NCBI RefSeq assembly: GCF_002906165.1
Contig: NZ_PPCN01000012.1
Location: 62,001-126,000, forward strand
From: Roseibium marinum
GTDB taxonomy: Bacteria; Pseudomonadota; Alphaproteobacteria; Rhizobiales; Stappiaceae
Length of the DNA: 64,000 nucleotides
Reading direction: 5' to 3'
Made by a program: the position numbers and the translations under genes. Shown piece by piece: positions 41,979 to 51,120 of this stretch. A model generated the notes under the pieces. The model made no database searches, was not told where the DNA came from, and worked only from the letters and a program-made list of their open reading frames with translations. Numbering within the stretch: the stretch's first letter is position 1; each line of letters begins with the position of its first letter.

Positions 41979-43049
41979 TCATGCCTCTCGCAAATTCGCC
42001 AGAATGATTTCACTCCACACGCGGGTCGGCGGGATCCAGGCGTTCCAGTTGTTGTAATTTCCCGAAAAGATCACAGCGGCAATGTCCGCCGTGGGGCAGA
42101 GCCAGAGCCGCTGCCCACCATTGCCGAAACCCGCGTACCACGGGGTCGGGCCGCCTAGTGCAGGCACCGGCGCCTGGCCGCAGAACCAGAAGTAGCCGTA
42201 GTCCGGCCCCTCTCCGGTCGCGATCACGGGTCTCAGTGATGCGGTGATCCAGGCTTCGGGAACAACCCGGTGGTCTTTCCAGATGCCGTTATCCAGAACC
42301 AGCCGGCCGATCTTAAGGAGATCCGGCCCGCTCAACCTGAGGCCGGAGGCTGGAGAATGGGTTCCGTCCTCACCCGCGCTCCATTCGAACCGCTGAATGC
42401 CAAGCGGCTCGAACAGCACCTGATGCGCGAAATCGGGCAGCTTCCGACCGGTCCCCCGCTGCAGGATCTCGCCGACCAGTGCGGTGGCGCCGCCGCTGTA
42501 GATCCAGCGCGCTCCGGGCTCCGCCACAAACGGGCGTTCCAGGATAAAGCGGTAACGGTCCGCAGCGCGCTCCATCGCGATTTCGCTGTTTTCCGGGTCG
42601 GTGTAGGGACGGCTCTCATCCCATTCCATGCCAAGCGTCATGGTGAGCGCGTGCTCGACGGTCAGGCTCCTGCGTTTCGGATCGGCGGCAAGATCCTCAT
42701 GGCCGGGAAACAGCTCCAGGATTGGCGTATCCAGCCGAGGAACGTCGCCGCGTTCGAGCGCAATGCCATAAAGCAGGCTGACTATGCTCTTGGAGACGGA
42801 GCGCAGGTCATGCAGCGTCTCCGCACCGAAGTTGATCTCGCCAAGGGGAGCGCCCCAGTTCTCGTCCGCACCTGTGCCGTAGCTTTCCAGAACGGTCTCA
42901 CCGCCCCGCTCCGCCAACACCGCATGCAGATGCGGCAGGAGCCCGGCTTCCTCCCCCGCGCACAGTTTGCGGCCAATCGCAGCGTCGAAACCGCGCCTTT
43001 CGGCTGCGAATACATGGGATGAGAGGGAAAGACCGTTCGTTGACACCAT
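41979..43049 (-). CDS. Beta-lactamase-fold serine hydrolase (class C-like)
   Basis: A 356-residue protein of the beta-lactamase/esterase family. The SxxK motif is in LRSVSKSIVSLLYG (near residue 85), the Tyr motif in YSGGATALVGEIL (YSG, near 189), and a C-terminal FGNGGQRLW replaces KTG. No obvious signal peptide. It could be an esterase or amidase; activity on beta-lactams should not be assumed. Start ATG at 43049. It is convergent with the beta-glucosidase and divergent from the multicopper oxidase. Confidence 0.87.
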   Translation of the reverse strand: MVSTNGLSLSSHVFAAERRGFDAAIGRKLCAGEEAGLLPHLHAVLAERGGETVLESYGTGADENWGAPLGEINFGAETLHDLRSVSKSIVSLLYGIALERGDVPRLDTPILELFPGHEDLAADPKRRSLTVEHALTMTLGMEWDESRPYTDPENSEIAMERAADRYRFILERPFVAEPGARWIYSGGATALVGEILQRGTGRKLPDFAHQVLFEPLGIQRFEWSAGEDGTHSPASGLRLSGPDLLKIGRLVLDNGIWKDHRVVPEAWITASLRPVIATGEGPDYGYFWFCGQAPVPALGGPTPWYAGFGNGGQRLWLCPTADIAAVIFSGNYNNWNAWIPPTRVWSEIILANLREA

Positions 43050-43225
43050 CGTTCTGAAATCCCGTCGTCAATGTCAGCGCCAGAGTGAAGCGTGTCGGCA
43101 CGGATTGCGAGCGCTTTCTGACATCAGGCGTGAAAGTCTGGAAAGTCGGCCTTGACCTTCCAGCGACTGGAACCACCATCGTTGTAAAGGGGCGGTCTCA
43201 ACACGCAGTCCGGGAGTTCGATAAA

Positions 43226-44605
43226 GTGAACCGTAGATCGTTTCTGAAGGCGTCGGTGGCCGGCTGCGCAGCCACACTGATGCCCACATTTTCGCTGGCA
43301 AAGTCAGATGACGGCTTCTTTGAACTCACAGCGGGAAAGGGTCAGGCACGGCTTTTCGGCGACGACGGCGGGCTCTCCGACCTGTGGCTCTACAACGGGC
43401 GCCTGCCCGGCCCGGAAATCCGGGTGAAGCGGGGTGAGCGGGTCAGGGTCCGCTTCCTCAACAAGCTGGACGAGCCGACCTCCGTGCACTGGCACGGCAT
43501 CCGCATCGACAACACCATGGACGGTGTTGCCGGGCTGACGCAGCCCGCAGTGAAAGCAGGCGAGAGCTTCGACTACGATTTCGTCGCGCCCGATGCCGGC
43601 ACCTACTGGTACCATGCCCACACAATGAGCTGGAACCAGGTGCCGCGCGGTCTCGCCGGTCCGCTGATCGTCGAGGACGATGTGCCGGCGTTCGACCCCG
43701 CGCTCGACATCACCCTGATGCTCAGCGACTGGCGCCTCGACGACAACGGCGTGATGGAAACCGCCAGTTTCGGTGGCATGCACGATTTCGCCCACGCCGG
43801 GCGGCTCGGCAACTGGATGACAATCAACGGCGTGTCCATGCCGGACATCCCCTTGCAGAAGGACCGCTGGCACCGGCTCCGCCTGGTCAACAGCTCATCC
43901 GCGCGCGTGCTCGACCTCGCCCCGTCGCGCTTCGGCGCCAGGGTGATCGCCCTCGACGGCCAGCCTTTTGAGACCCCCCGCGACATGGACGGCACGCTTC
44001 AGCTCTCCCCGGGGCAACGCATGGACGTGGTGATGCGCCCGGAAGAGACCGGTGCCATCCCCTTCGAAACCATGACCGGCCAGCCGATCACGTTCGCAAC
44101 CTTCAAGGTCGGTGAAGCCTCCGCTCCTGACCGACCTCTGATGCTGCCCGCGCGGAATGACCTGCCGGAACCTGACCTTGAAAACGCGCGCGAACTGCCT
44201 CTCGACATGGCCGGCGGCGCCATGGGCGGCATGCGCGGCATGATGGGCTCGCGCGCGGACATGCAGCGGAGAATGCAGGAGGGCCTGTTTTGGGCCTTCA
44301 ACGGCAAGGGCGGCATGGATGACACGCCGATGTTCTCGTCAGAACGCGGCGAAACCATCGTCGTTGAGAGCCGCAACGACACCGCCTTCGCCCACGCGAT
44401 CCACCTGCATGGCCATCATTTCCGGGTTCTTGAACGGAACGGCCGGAAGCTGGTGCATCCGGACTGGCGCGATACCTATACGACCGTGCCCGACGAAACG
44501 GTCAAGATCGCCTTCGTCGCCGACAATCCCGGCAAATGGCTGATCCACTGCCACATGCTCGGCCATGCGGCCTCGGGGATGATGGACTGGTTCGAGGTGG
44601 GGTGA
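43226..44605 (+). CDS. Multicopper oxidase, Tat-exported
   Basis: A 459-residue three-domain multicopper oxidase. Twin-arginine signal NRRSFLKAS at residues 2-10. Copper ligands are in SVHWHG (His88, His90), WYHAHT (His130, His132), HAIHLHGHHF (near 400) and the type 1 copper segment HCHMLGHAASGMM (near 440). A Met-rich stretch (GGAMGGMRGMMGS, near 335) resembles the CueO cuprous-oxidase loop, suggesting copper oxidation or tolerance. It starts with GTG at 43226, behind GGGAG; an ATG at 43085 would bury the Tat signal 47 residues in. Confidence 0.92.
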   Translation: MNRRSFLKASVAGCAATLMPTFSLAKSDDGFFELTAGKGQARLFGDDGGLSDLWLYNGRLPGPEIRVKRGERVRVRFLNKLDEPTSVHWHGIRIDNTMDGVAGLTQPAVKAGESFDYDFVAPDAGTYWYHAHTMSWNQVPRGLAGPLIVEDDVPAFDPALDITLMLSDWRLDDNGVMETASFGGMHDFAHAGRLGNWMTINGVSMPDIPLQKDRWHRLRLVNSSSARVLDLAPSRFGARVIALDGQPFETPRDMDGTLQLSPGQRMDVVMRPEETGAIPFETMTGQPITFATFKVGEASAPDRPLMLPARNDLPEPDLENARELPLDMAGGAMGGMRGMMGSRADMQRRMQEGLFWAFNGKGGMDDTPMFSSERGETIVVESRNDTAFAHAIHLHGHHFRVLERNGRKLVHPDWRDTYTTVPDETVKIAFVADNPGKWLIHCHMLGHAASGMMDWFEVG

Positions 44606-44617
44606 ATTCCCTGAGGT

Positions 44618-45412
44618 CTACACCGCGATCGGCGCGGAAATATGCGGTAGCGGATCGTAGTTCACCAGTTCGAAATCTTCAAATTTGAAGGCAAACAGGT
44701 CGCTGATGTCCGGATTGATCTTCATATCCGGCAACGACCGTGGCGTACGGGTGAGCTGTTCGCGCGCCTGGTCGAAATGGTTGGAATAAAGATGCGCATC
44801 GCCGAAGGTGTGGACGAAGTCGCCCGGCTGCAGGCCCGTGACCTGGGCGATCATCATGGTCAGCAGCGCGTAGGAGGCGATGTTGAAGGGCACGCCCAGG
44901 AAAACATCCGCCGAGCGCTGGTAGAGCTGACAGGAGAGTTTTCCCTTCGCCACGTAGAACTGAAACAGGGCATGGCAGGGCGGCAGGGCCATCTCGTCGA
45001 CCAAAGCCGGGTTCCAGGCCGAGACGATCAGCCGGCGGCTTTCCGGATTGGTGCGGATCATTTCCAGCAGATTGGAAATCTGGTCGATGGAGCGGCCATC
45101 CGGTGCAGGCCAGGACCTCCACTGGTAGCCGTAGACCGGGCCGAGTTCGCCGTTCTCGTCCGCCCAGTCGTCCCAGATCCTGACACCGTTTTCCTTCAGA
45201 TAGCCGATATTGGTGTCGCCCGCGAGGAACCAGAGCAGCTCGTGAATGATCGATTTCAGATGCAGCTTCTTGGTGGTGACCAGCGGGAAACCCTTCGAAA
45301 GATCGAAACGCATCTGGTGGCCGAAAATCGAACGCGTGCCCGTTCCCGTCCTGTCTCCCCGGTCAACGCCCTCATCGAGGATTTTCTGCAAGAGATCGAG
45401 ATATTGCTGCAC
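44618..45412 (-). CDS. thyA: Thymidylate synthase
   Basis: Makes dTMP from dUMP and methylene-tetrahydrofolate. 264 residues, the same length as E. coli ThyA, with the folate/phosphate Arg loop (DRTGTGTRSIFG), catalytic Cys146 in LPPCHALFQFY, QRSADVFLGVPFNI and the C-terminal SAPIAV. It starts with GTG at 45412, the position that gives the standard length. Convergent with the multicopper oxidase. folA lies 5 kb away rather than next to it. Confidence 0.97.
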   Translation of the reverse strand: MQQYLDLLQKILDEGVDRGDRTGTGTRSIFGHQMRFDLSKGFPLVTTKKLHLKSIIHELLWFLAGDTNIGYLKENGVRIWDDWADENGELGPVYGYQWRSWPAPDGRSIDQISNLLEMIRTNPESRRLIVSAWNPALVDEMALPPCHALFQFYVAKGKLSCQLYQRSADVFLGVPFNIASYALLTMMIAQVTGLQPGDFVHTFGDAHLYSNHFDQAREQLTRTPRSLPDMKINPDISDLFAFKFEDFELVNYDPLPHISAPIAV

Positions 45413-45582
45413 GACGCGGCCCTTGTTAGCGTTTTCAGACAGATTCTGGCGGCTCCAGGCTGAATGATCCTAACTTCGCAGATATTTTCAAAAACGCAGC
45501 CCCTCCCCGCGTCTTTCCCCAGATCCCGCCATAAATTGTGGATGAACTTCACCGGCAAAGAAGTTTCTCAACCGGCAAGCCT

Positions 45583-45611
45583 CTTTCAATTCGGGTCTGA
45601 ACCCCTTATAT
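45583..45611 (+). promoter_or_regulatory. Possible ssrA promoter
   Basis: CTTTCA (45583-45588), 17-nt spacer, TTATAT (45606-45611). A start near 45618 would agree with the beginning of the acceptor piece. The -35 match is weak. Confidence 0.35.
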
Positions 45612-45617
45612 CAGGCG

Positions 45618-45955
45618 TGCTGGTTCGCCAGCTATGGCAATAAATGGACAGTGCAATAAGCCTATCGGACCCGGGGGCGGTACCCGGCGCCTCCACCAAA
45701 GCCCACGGGCTTTTCCACGGAATTCCTGTGGGTTTCGGCGGGGGCGAAATAGGATCGACGAGGGTGTAAAGACTGCGCTTTTGCCCGGTATTGTACCACC
45801 GTTATCGGGCTTTCTTAATAGTTGCAAATGACAACTATGCTATGGACAACGCTGTCGCTGCGTAATGCAGTGCCGGTAGTCCACTAAGTCCCGTAGGGTA
45901 GCACCTTCAGGCGGGGTCCGGAGGCACCTGGCAACAGAAGCCTCCACTCAATTTT
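45618..45955 (+). ncRNA. ssrA: Permuted two-piece tmRNA (ssrA)
   Basis: Rescues stalled ribosomes and tags the product for proteolysis. The gene is permuted, as in other alphaproteobacteria. The acceptor piece comes first (about 45618-45698, ending CCTCCACCA), then an excised spacer, then the coding piece starting GGGGGCG at 45740. GGGGGCG pairs with CGCCTCC (45688-45694) in a 7-bp acceptor stem with G-U at the third pair, the alanyl-tRNA synthetase signal. A T-arm-like CCGGG / CCCGG with a 7-nt loop (GGCGGTA) precedes the acceptor end. The tag frame runs GCA (45824) to TAA (45865) and encodes ANDNYAMDNAVAA. The outer ends are approximate. Confidence 0.93.
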
Positions 45956-46123
45956 CAAGACAGTCGTGAAGACGTGAGTACCTCTGCCCGCCGGAGTGGT
46001 ATAACCTGCTCAGAACAGATACATTTATTCGGTATCACTTGGAAAAGAGCCTTTTCTTTTTCATCCCGGGCCGTCAATGTGAACGTGATAGATAAGATTC
46101 CCATCGAGATACGACAAAAACTG

Positions 46124-46708
46124 ATGTCTGAAGACCTTCTGCGATACGACATATTGATTCAGGACGCGCTGCGTGGCGCGGTCAAAAAGATTCTTGCCGA
46201 AGTCGGACGCACCGGCCTTCCCGGAGACCATCATTTCTACATTGCGTTTGATACCAATGCGCCGGGTGTCCGCATTTCCCCGCGCCTCAAAGAGCGCTAT
46301 CCGCAGGAAATGACGATCGTGCTCCAGCACCAGTTCTGGGATCTCGCGATCGGAGAACATGCCTTCGAAGTCGGCCTTTCCTTCGGCGGCGTGCCCGAAA
46401 AACTGCTTGTCCCGTATTCCGCCATCAAGGGGTTCTTCGATCCCTCCGTGCAGTTCGCGCTGGAATTCGACCCTGGCAAGACGGCGGAAGAATTGCCCGA
46501 GGAATTGCTGGAAGCCGTCGAGGAGCTCGCCAAGGTGGAGCAGGAACATTCCGACAGCGAAGCCAAGCAGGACGGTGTGGAAGACGGCAAGGAAGTTGCA
46601 GCGTCACCCAAGCCGAAGGGCAAGAAGAGCAAACCCGTGGCGGACGCGACCGGAAACGATGGCGGCGGCGAGGTCGTGTCACTGGACGCGTTCCGCAAGA
46701 AAACCTGA
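46124..46708 (+). CDS. sspB: ClpXP adaptor SspB (ssrA-tag binding)
   Basis: A 194-residue alphaproteobacterial-type SspB that binds ssrA-tagged proteins and hands them to ClpXP. The conserved core is LLRYDILIQDALRGAVKKIL, GLPGDHHFYIAFDT, LQHQFWDL and VPYSAIKGFFDPSVQFAL. An acidic/Lys-rich linker follows, and a short C-terminal tail (VVSLDAFRKKT) resembles the ClpX-docking peptide. I use the ATG at 46124, which gives the usual start; the frame is open back to 45974 without family similarity. The tmRNA gene is 170 bp upstream on the same strand. Confidence 0.95.
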   Translation: MSEDLLRYDILIQDALRGAVKKILAEVGRTGLPGDHHFYIAFDTNAPGVRISPRLKERYPQEMTIVLQHQFWDLAIGEHAFEVGLSFGGVPEKLLVPYSAIKGFFDPSVQFALEFDPGKTAEELPEELLEAVEELAKVEQEHSDSEAKQDGVEDGKEVAASPKPKGKKSKPVADATGNDGGGEVVSLDAFRKKT

Positions 46709-46728
46709 TTTCACCCGGAGTGACCCTC

Positions 46729-46941
46729 ATGAGCGCGGAGATCATCAATCTGCGCATGGTGCGCAAGCAGAAACAGCGTCAGGAAAAGGACCAGGCGGCG
46801 GACGACAACCGTCACAAGTTCGGACGCTCCAAGGCTGAACGGGAAGCTGCCCGCCGGCGCCGGGACGATCTGGAAAAACAGGTCGACGGCCATCTCCTGG
46901 ACACTTCCCGCCCCGCCGCCGACGACGATGGCTCTGCGTAA
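46729..46941 (+). CDS. DUF4169 small basic protein
   Basis: A 70-residue protein rich in Lys, Arg and Gln, opening with EIINLRMVRKQKQRQEK and continuing with KFGRSKAEREAARRR, the standard DUF4169 pattern. Probably a single helix or disordered. It follows sspB by 20 nt and is followed by an RHH_4 gene after 6 nt, a context conserved in alphaproteobacteria. Function unknown. Confidence 0.85.
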   Translation: MSAEIINLRMVRKQKQRQEKDQAADDNRHKFGRSKAEREAARRRRDDLEKQVDGHLLDTSRPAADDDGSA

Positions 46942-46947
46942 GACACC

Positions 46948-47154
46948 ATGGCGCTCGTCAAACGCTCCCTTTCCCTGCACGGTCACCGGACCAGCCTGGC
47001 GCTGGAAACTGAGTTCTGGGACGTGGTCGACAGATATATTGGCGAGGAAAAACGCTCCCTGGCCAGCCTGATCGTCGAAATTGACGACAGCCGCGACCCG
47101 GAAGTCCCGCTTTCATCCGCCGTCAGGGTCTGGGCCCTGAAGCAAGTCAGTTAG
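46948..47154 (+). CDS. Ribbon-helix-helix (RHH_4) protein
   Basis: A 68-residue protein: KRSLSLHGHRTSLALETEFW (strand then first helix), KRSLASLIVEIDDSRDP and a C-terminal SSAVRVWALK. It matches the compact RHH_4 family and may bind DNA as a dimer. Third gene of the sspB-DUF4169-RHH run, convergent with the AsmA-like gene with only 4 nt between stops. Target unknown. Confidence 0.82.
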   Translation: MALVKRSLSLHGHRTSLALETEFWDVVDRYIGEEKRSLASLIVEIDDSRDPEVPLSSAVRVWALKQVS

Positions 47155-47158
47155 GACC

Positions 47159-50100
47159 CTACCGAGGTGCGCCCGGCAGGACCAGCGGTCCGCCGACATC
47201 CCGTGTCAGCAGATCCTCGATGGAAATCGGCGGATCGAGCGGCGGCAGGCTGCCGCCCGGCTTCGCGCCAGGTGCCACCCGGGCTGGTTCAGCATCCTGG
47301 ATAAGCGCGCGGATGCGTTCCGTCAAAGGCACCGAACCGGTGTGGCCGGATTGCTCCTGTTCCCGGGGCTCCGCACTGCCTTGTCTCGGCAACGCCGTGT
47401 TTTCCTTCTCCGAAGCCCCGCCCTGGCTGTCCCCGGAGGGTGTGTCTTCAAGCCGCAGCAGTCGTTCTTCCTCCGCGGCTTTTGCGGCGGCCTGACGCTC
47501 CCTGCGCGCCTGCTCTTCCCGCTGATGCTTGAGTTCACGCGCCAGCCGGTCGCGCTCGAGGATTTCAGCCTGCAGCTTTTCCACCTTCTCGACTTGCTGC
47601 TCGAAGGCGCGCAGGGTCAGATACGCGGTGAAGGGAGTTATATCGACCCGCCGCACGGGCGCTTCGACAGGACCTTCGAAGAGCAACCCCACCTGGGGCT
47701 CCGCACCTGTAACCGCGTCTTCACCCGGATCGACCTTGACCGAAAAATCGGCATCCAGGTCATAGGTTCCCAGATCGACTTCCGCGGATCCAAAGATTTC
47801 CGCCTTGCCTGAATCGACCACCACATTACGGGCGCTCAAACGTCCGCCAACAAGCGCCAGCGTGCCGTCCACCCGGTTGAAGGGCAGATTTCCGGCAGCC
47901 ATGTGGCTGACAAATATCTCGCGGATCTTCTCGTCCTGAAGATCGAGCCCGGAATCGACCGCCCGCGTGACAAGCTGGAAAGCCTGCGGATTTACCCCTC
48001 TGAAATCGCCGTTCTCCATCGAGAAGGTTCCGCCGCCGCTGAGACCGGTGACAATCGCTGAAATCGAACGGCCCGCCCCCTCGAATTCAAGAAAAAGATC
48101 AAGCGTTCCGGAGGCAACCGCCCGGCTGTCCGGCCGCCAGACGAGCTGGCGCAGATCGGCGCCATCCAGCTTCACCCGGCCGGATGCGGCCGCTTCGGCA
48201 TCGGAGCGGCGCAGCGACAGGCTGGCCTCCAGCGAGCCGCCCGCGAACACACCATTGAGCCCGTCAAGACGCAGGAGCGTCGGCGTAATCCGTAATTGCG
48301 CGCGGGCATTCGCTATTTCCGTCTCGTCATCGACAAGAAGCCGGTCCGCCAGAAAATCGAAGCTCAGATCCACACCGTCCGGAAGCGGCGAGCCGAAGGA
48401 AGCGGAGGGCCAGTTGCTGGTGCCGTCGCCAAGGGAGAACCACTGGTCCGGACCCAGAATGAGTTCGCTCAAACTGCGCAGATCCGCCTGGGAAACGCTG
48501 AGATCTCCCGAAAAACGCCGGTTGCGTTCTCCCGGAGCCGGTTGAAGGTCGCCTTCCAGACTGCCCTCGAACGAGGTATCCCCGACCTGCCCGGAGGCAT
48601 TCGTGACCTTTAGGACACTGCCGGCACCTTCCAGATCGACGGTCACCTCGGCTGGAAGTGTTCCCGACATGACGGGAAGAACACGGCCGGCCATCAGGGC
48701 AAGAGGAGTGAGGTCCCGCGTTTTCGCGGCCACCGTCATCCGGTACTGCGGCTCGCTCCCCTCTTTCAAGGTGACCGTCCCCTTCGCACCGAGCTCCGAC
48801 TTGCCGACGGAAGTTTCAATCTCAAGGGCGAGGCCCTCGGCCGGAACGCCCTTGGCGACGACACTGAGCTTGCCGCCATTGTCCGCATCGATGGGAATTA
48901 CGTTAAAGCCGAGTTGCTGCAGCAGCTTGCCGCCGTCCGGCCCCTGAAGCCCCAGCGCAAGATCGATCCCGGCGCTGCGCCAATCGTCGACACGCCCCTT
49001 AAACTCTGCCCTGACGGTAGCATCCGCCCCGCCGGCGGAGCCTTCCAGGCTGAGCGTCATTTCCGTGCCGTCACCGGCAGCCGCGGCTGTCAGGTTCGCA
49101 TCGAATTTTGCCGGCACAAGGCTCGCAGCGGCTCTTTCCAGACGTTCGACAAAGACGGTCTGCGGGAAAAGCCCGCCCGCCAGCGCGACCAGACCAGACA
49201 GGTCCCGGGCATCAAGCGTTCCGGAGACCGCGCCTTCGGGCGCGGAAAACAGGTTTTGGATCGCGCCCCGCACGTCCAGCCGCGCGCCCGCCAGATCTTC
49301 GGCAAACAACCGGTCGATCCGGACACCGCCGTCGGAATATTCCGCTTCCAGGGCGAGGCCTTCTCCCTCCACTCCCCTCGCCGTCACCTGCCTGGCGCGC
49401 AAACGCACGGACACGTCGAGACCGGTCGGATCTTCAGGGTTTCCGGCAGCGGAACTTTCCGGCCGGATCAGCGCGGCAAGGTTCTCGACCTGGTCCAGAT
49501 CCAGCCTGTCCGCGTCAAGACTGAGGGAAAACACGGCATTTCCCGAGCGTGGTTTGCGGTAGGAAAGACCGCCGCGCGCTTCCGCGCCGGCCAGCGTCAG
49601 GCGAAGATTGTCCAGGGCTGCGCCTTCCGGAAGCAGATTGAGCCGCCCTTCCAGCGAGATCGGGTCCAGAGCCTTGACACCGGTATCCTTCTGCTTCCAC
49701 CAGCTCAGGAAAGACCCCGGCTGGTCGGAGCTGATCGAGACCGCCCCCCGGTAGGTCAGCGACGGCTCGAGCCCCAGGTCACCCTGAGTGGCGACCGTTG
49801 TACGCCCCGGCAAGCGCCCGGCCAGGCGCGCGACCCGCCAGCCGCCAAGCATTGTTTCCAGATCAAGGCGCACATTCTGAATAATTCCGCCGCCCGCCAC
49901 GACCGCCGGAACATCCATCGAGATCGCACCGTCGATAGGCGGCAGCGGCACGGCCCTGAGCGCGGCGATCAGTTGTTCGCCTGCCGCATCAAGGTCGACA
50001 GGTTCCTGAGGGCCGCCCCCGAGCAGCCGGTCGAGGTCAACCTGCTTTGACTGCGCGCGGATTTCGAAACGCTTTTTACCGGCATAGACCAGATCGCCGT

Positions 50101-50971
50101 TGCCGGTAAGGCTGAGCCGCCGGTCTTCCGGACCATAGCGGAATTCAAATGCCGGTACCGCAACCTCGGCGATATCCGCCGTAAACTGGCCTTGCGCGGT
50201 CCAGCCGGGCTCATCGGTCTCCTCCAGGGAGACGGAGGCAATGTTGAAGTCGCCTTCAAAGGTGGGCGCGGCGTCCGATTGGTTCAGCGAGCCGTCGAAG
50301 GCAAAATTCACAGGCATGTCGGTTGGCGTGACTTCGCCCTTGATCCGAAGCCCCGTATCGTCCTGTGCCCTGCCCGTCGCCAGGCTGATATTATAGGGCG
50401 ACCCTTCGATGGAGAGGCTGCCGGCGGCCTTGAACGGCCCGGAGAGCGAGCGGGCACTGACGGAAAGATTGCCGTTGTCGACCCGGTGGATCTCTCCGGA
50501 ACGCGCGTCGACAATCGACAAGGCGCCGTTGCGTATCGAGACCTTTTCAAAAGCGACATCGTCGGGCGGCAGTTTTGCCAGCGCACCATCCGACGTCATG
50601 GCGGTCAGCCAGTCGAGTCGACCGTCTTCATCCAGAGACAGGGAAAGTTGCGGCCGGTCCAGTTCCATGTCGATGACACGGATCTCGCCCTTCAGAAGAG
50701 GTGGCAGCTCGATCCGCATGTTGAACTGGGAGACCACCAGAAGCGGGTCCTCGGCTTCTCCGACACGGACATCGGAGAAACTGATGGACGGCGCTGGCAA
50801 AAGCCTGAGATCGGCTTCGCCGAGCACCGTCACCCGGTGGCCCAGAACCCGTTCCGCGTAGCTTTCGAATGTCGACCGGTAAACCGTCCAGTCGATAAAG
50901 AACGGTCCCACCAGCGCCGTGACCAGCACCAGTATGACGGCTATTCCCACAGTGATATAGACGGAGTTCAG
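47159..50971 (-). CDS. Large AsmA-family protein
   Basis: A protein of about 1270 residues with one N-terminal membrane helix, then AsmA-like sequence (GPFFIDWTVYRSTFESYAERVLGHRVTVLG) and a very long beta-rich periplasmic part typical of bridge-like lipid-transfer or outer-membrane-assembly proteins. The C-terminal 150 residues are a charged coiled coil (QQVEKVEKLQAEILERDR) followed by a disordered Ser/Glu/Pro tail. The likely start is CTG at 50971: AAGGAG lies 7 nt upstream, and this adds LNSVYIT. A GTG at 50950 is the fallback but has no ribosome site. Confidence 0.88.
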   Translation of the reverse strand: MNSVYITVGIAVILVLVTALVGPFFIDWTVYRSTFESYAERVLGHRVTVLGEADLRLLPAPSISFSDVRVGEAEDPLLVVSQFNMRIELPPLLKGEIRVIDMELDRPQLSLSLDEDGRLDWLTAMTSDGALAKLPPDDVAFEKVSIRNGALSIVDARSGEIHRVDNGNLSVSARSLSGPFKAAGSLSIEGSPYNISLATGRAQDDTGLRIKGEVTPTDMPVNFAFDGSLNQSDAAPTFEGDFNIASVSLEETDEPGWTAQGQFTADIAEVAVPAFEFRYGPEDRRLSLTGNGDLVYAGKKRFEIRAQSKQVDLDRLLGGGPQEPVDLDAAGEQLIAALRAVPLPPIDGAISMDVPAVVAGGGIIQNVRLDLETMLGGWRVARLAGRLPGRTTVATQGDLGLEPSLTYRGAVSISSDQPGSFLSWWKQKDTGVKALDPISLEGRLNLLPEGAALDNLRLTLAGAEARGGLSYRKPRSGNAVFSLSLDADRLDLDQVENLAALIRPESSAAGNPEDPTGLDVSVRLRARQVTARGVEGEGLALEAEYSDGGVRIDRLFAEDLAGARLDVRGAIQNLFSAPEGAVSGTLDARDLSGLVALAGGLFPQTVFVERLERAAASLVPAKFDANLTAAAAGDGTEMTLSLEGSAGGADATVRAEFKGRVDDWRSAGIDLALGLQGPDGGKLLQQLGFNVIPIDADNGGKLSVVAKGVPAEGLALEIETSVGKSELGAKGTVTLKEGSEPQYRMTVAAKTRDLTPLALMAGRVLPVMSGTLPAEVTVDLEGAGSVLKVTNASGQVGDTSFEGSLEGDLQPAPGERNRRFSGDLSVSQADLRSLSELILGPDQWFSLGDGTSNWPSASFGSPLPDGVDLSFDFLADRLLVDDETEIANARAQLRITPTLLRLDGLNGVFAGGSLEASLSLRRSDAEAAASGRVKLDGADLRQLVWRPDSRAVASGTLDLFLEFEGAGRSISAIVTGLSGGGTFSMENGDFRGVNPQAFQLVTRAVDSGLDLQDEKIREIFVSHMAAGNLPFNRVDGTLALVGGRLSARNVVVDSGKAEIFGSAEVDLGTYDLDADFSVKVDPGEDAVTGAEPQVGLLFEGPVEAPVRRVDITPFTAYLTLRAFEQQVEKVEKLQAEILERDRLARELKHQREEQARRERQAAAKAAEEERLLRLEDTPSGDSQGGASEKENTALPRQGSAEPREQEQSGHTGSVPLTERIRALIQDAEPARVAPGAKPGGSLPPLDPPISIEDLLTRDVGGPLVLPGAPR

Positions 50972-51120
50972 GCCTTGTCTCCTTGTTCTCCAAAGTCACC
51001 GGAAACCTTACCGGTCAGGTGTACCCGATCCCTGCTGCAGTGCAAACACGGTTTCGGCAAAATCCGCCGGAGAAACACCCGCTGAACAAATCGCGCTTTT
51101 CGAACTGATTCGATACAATA

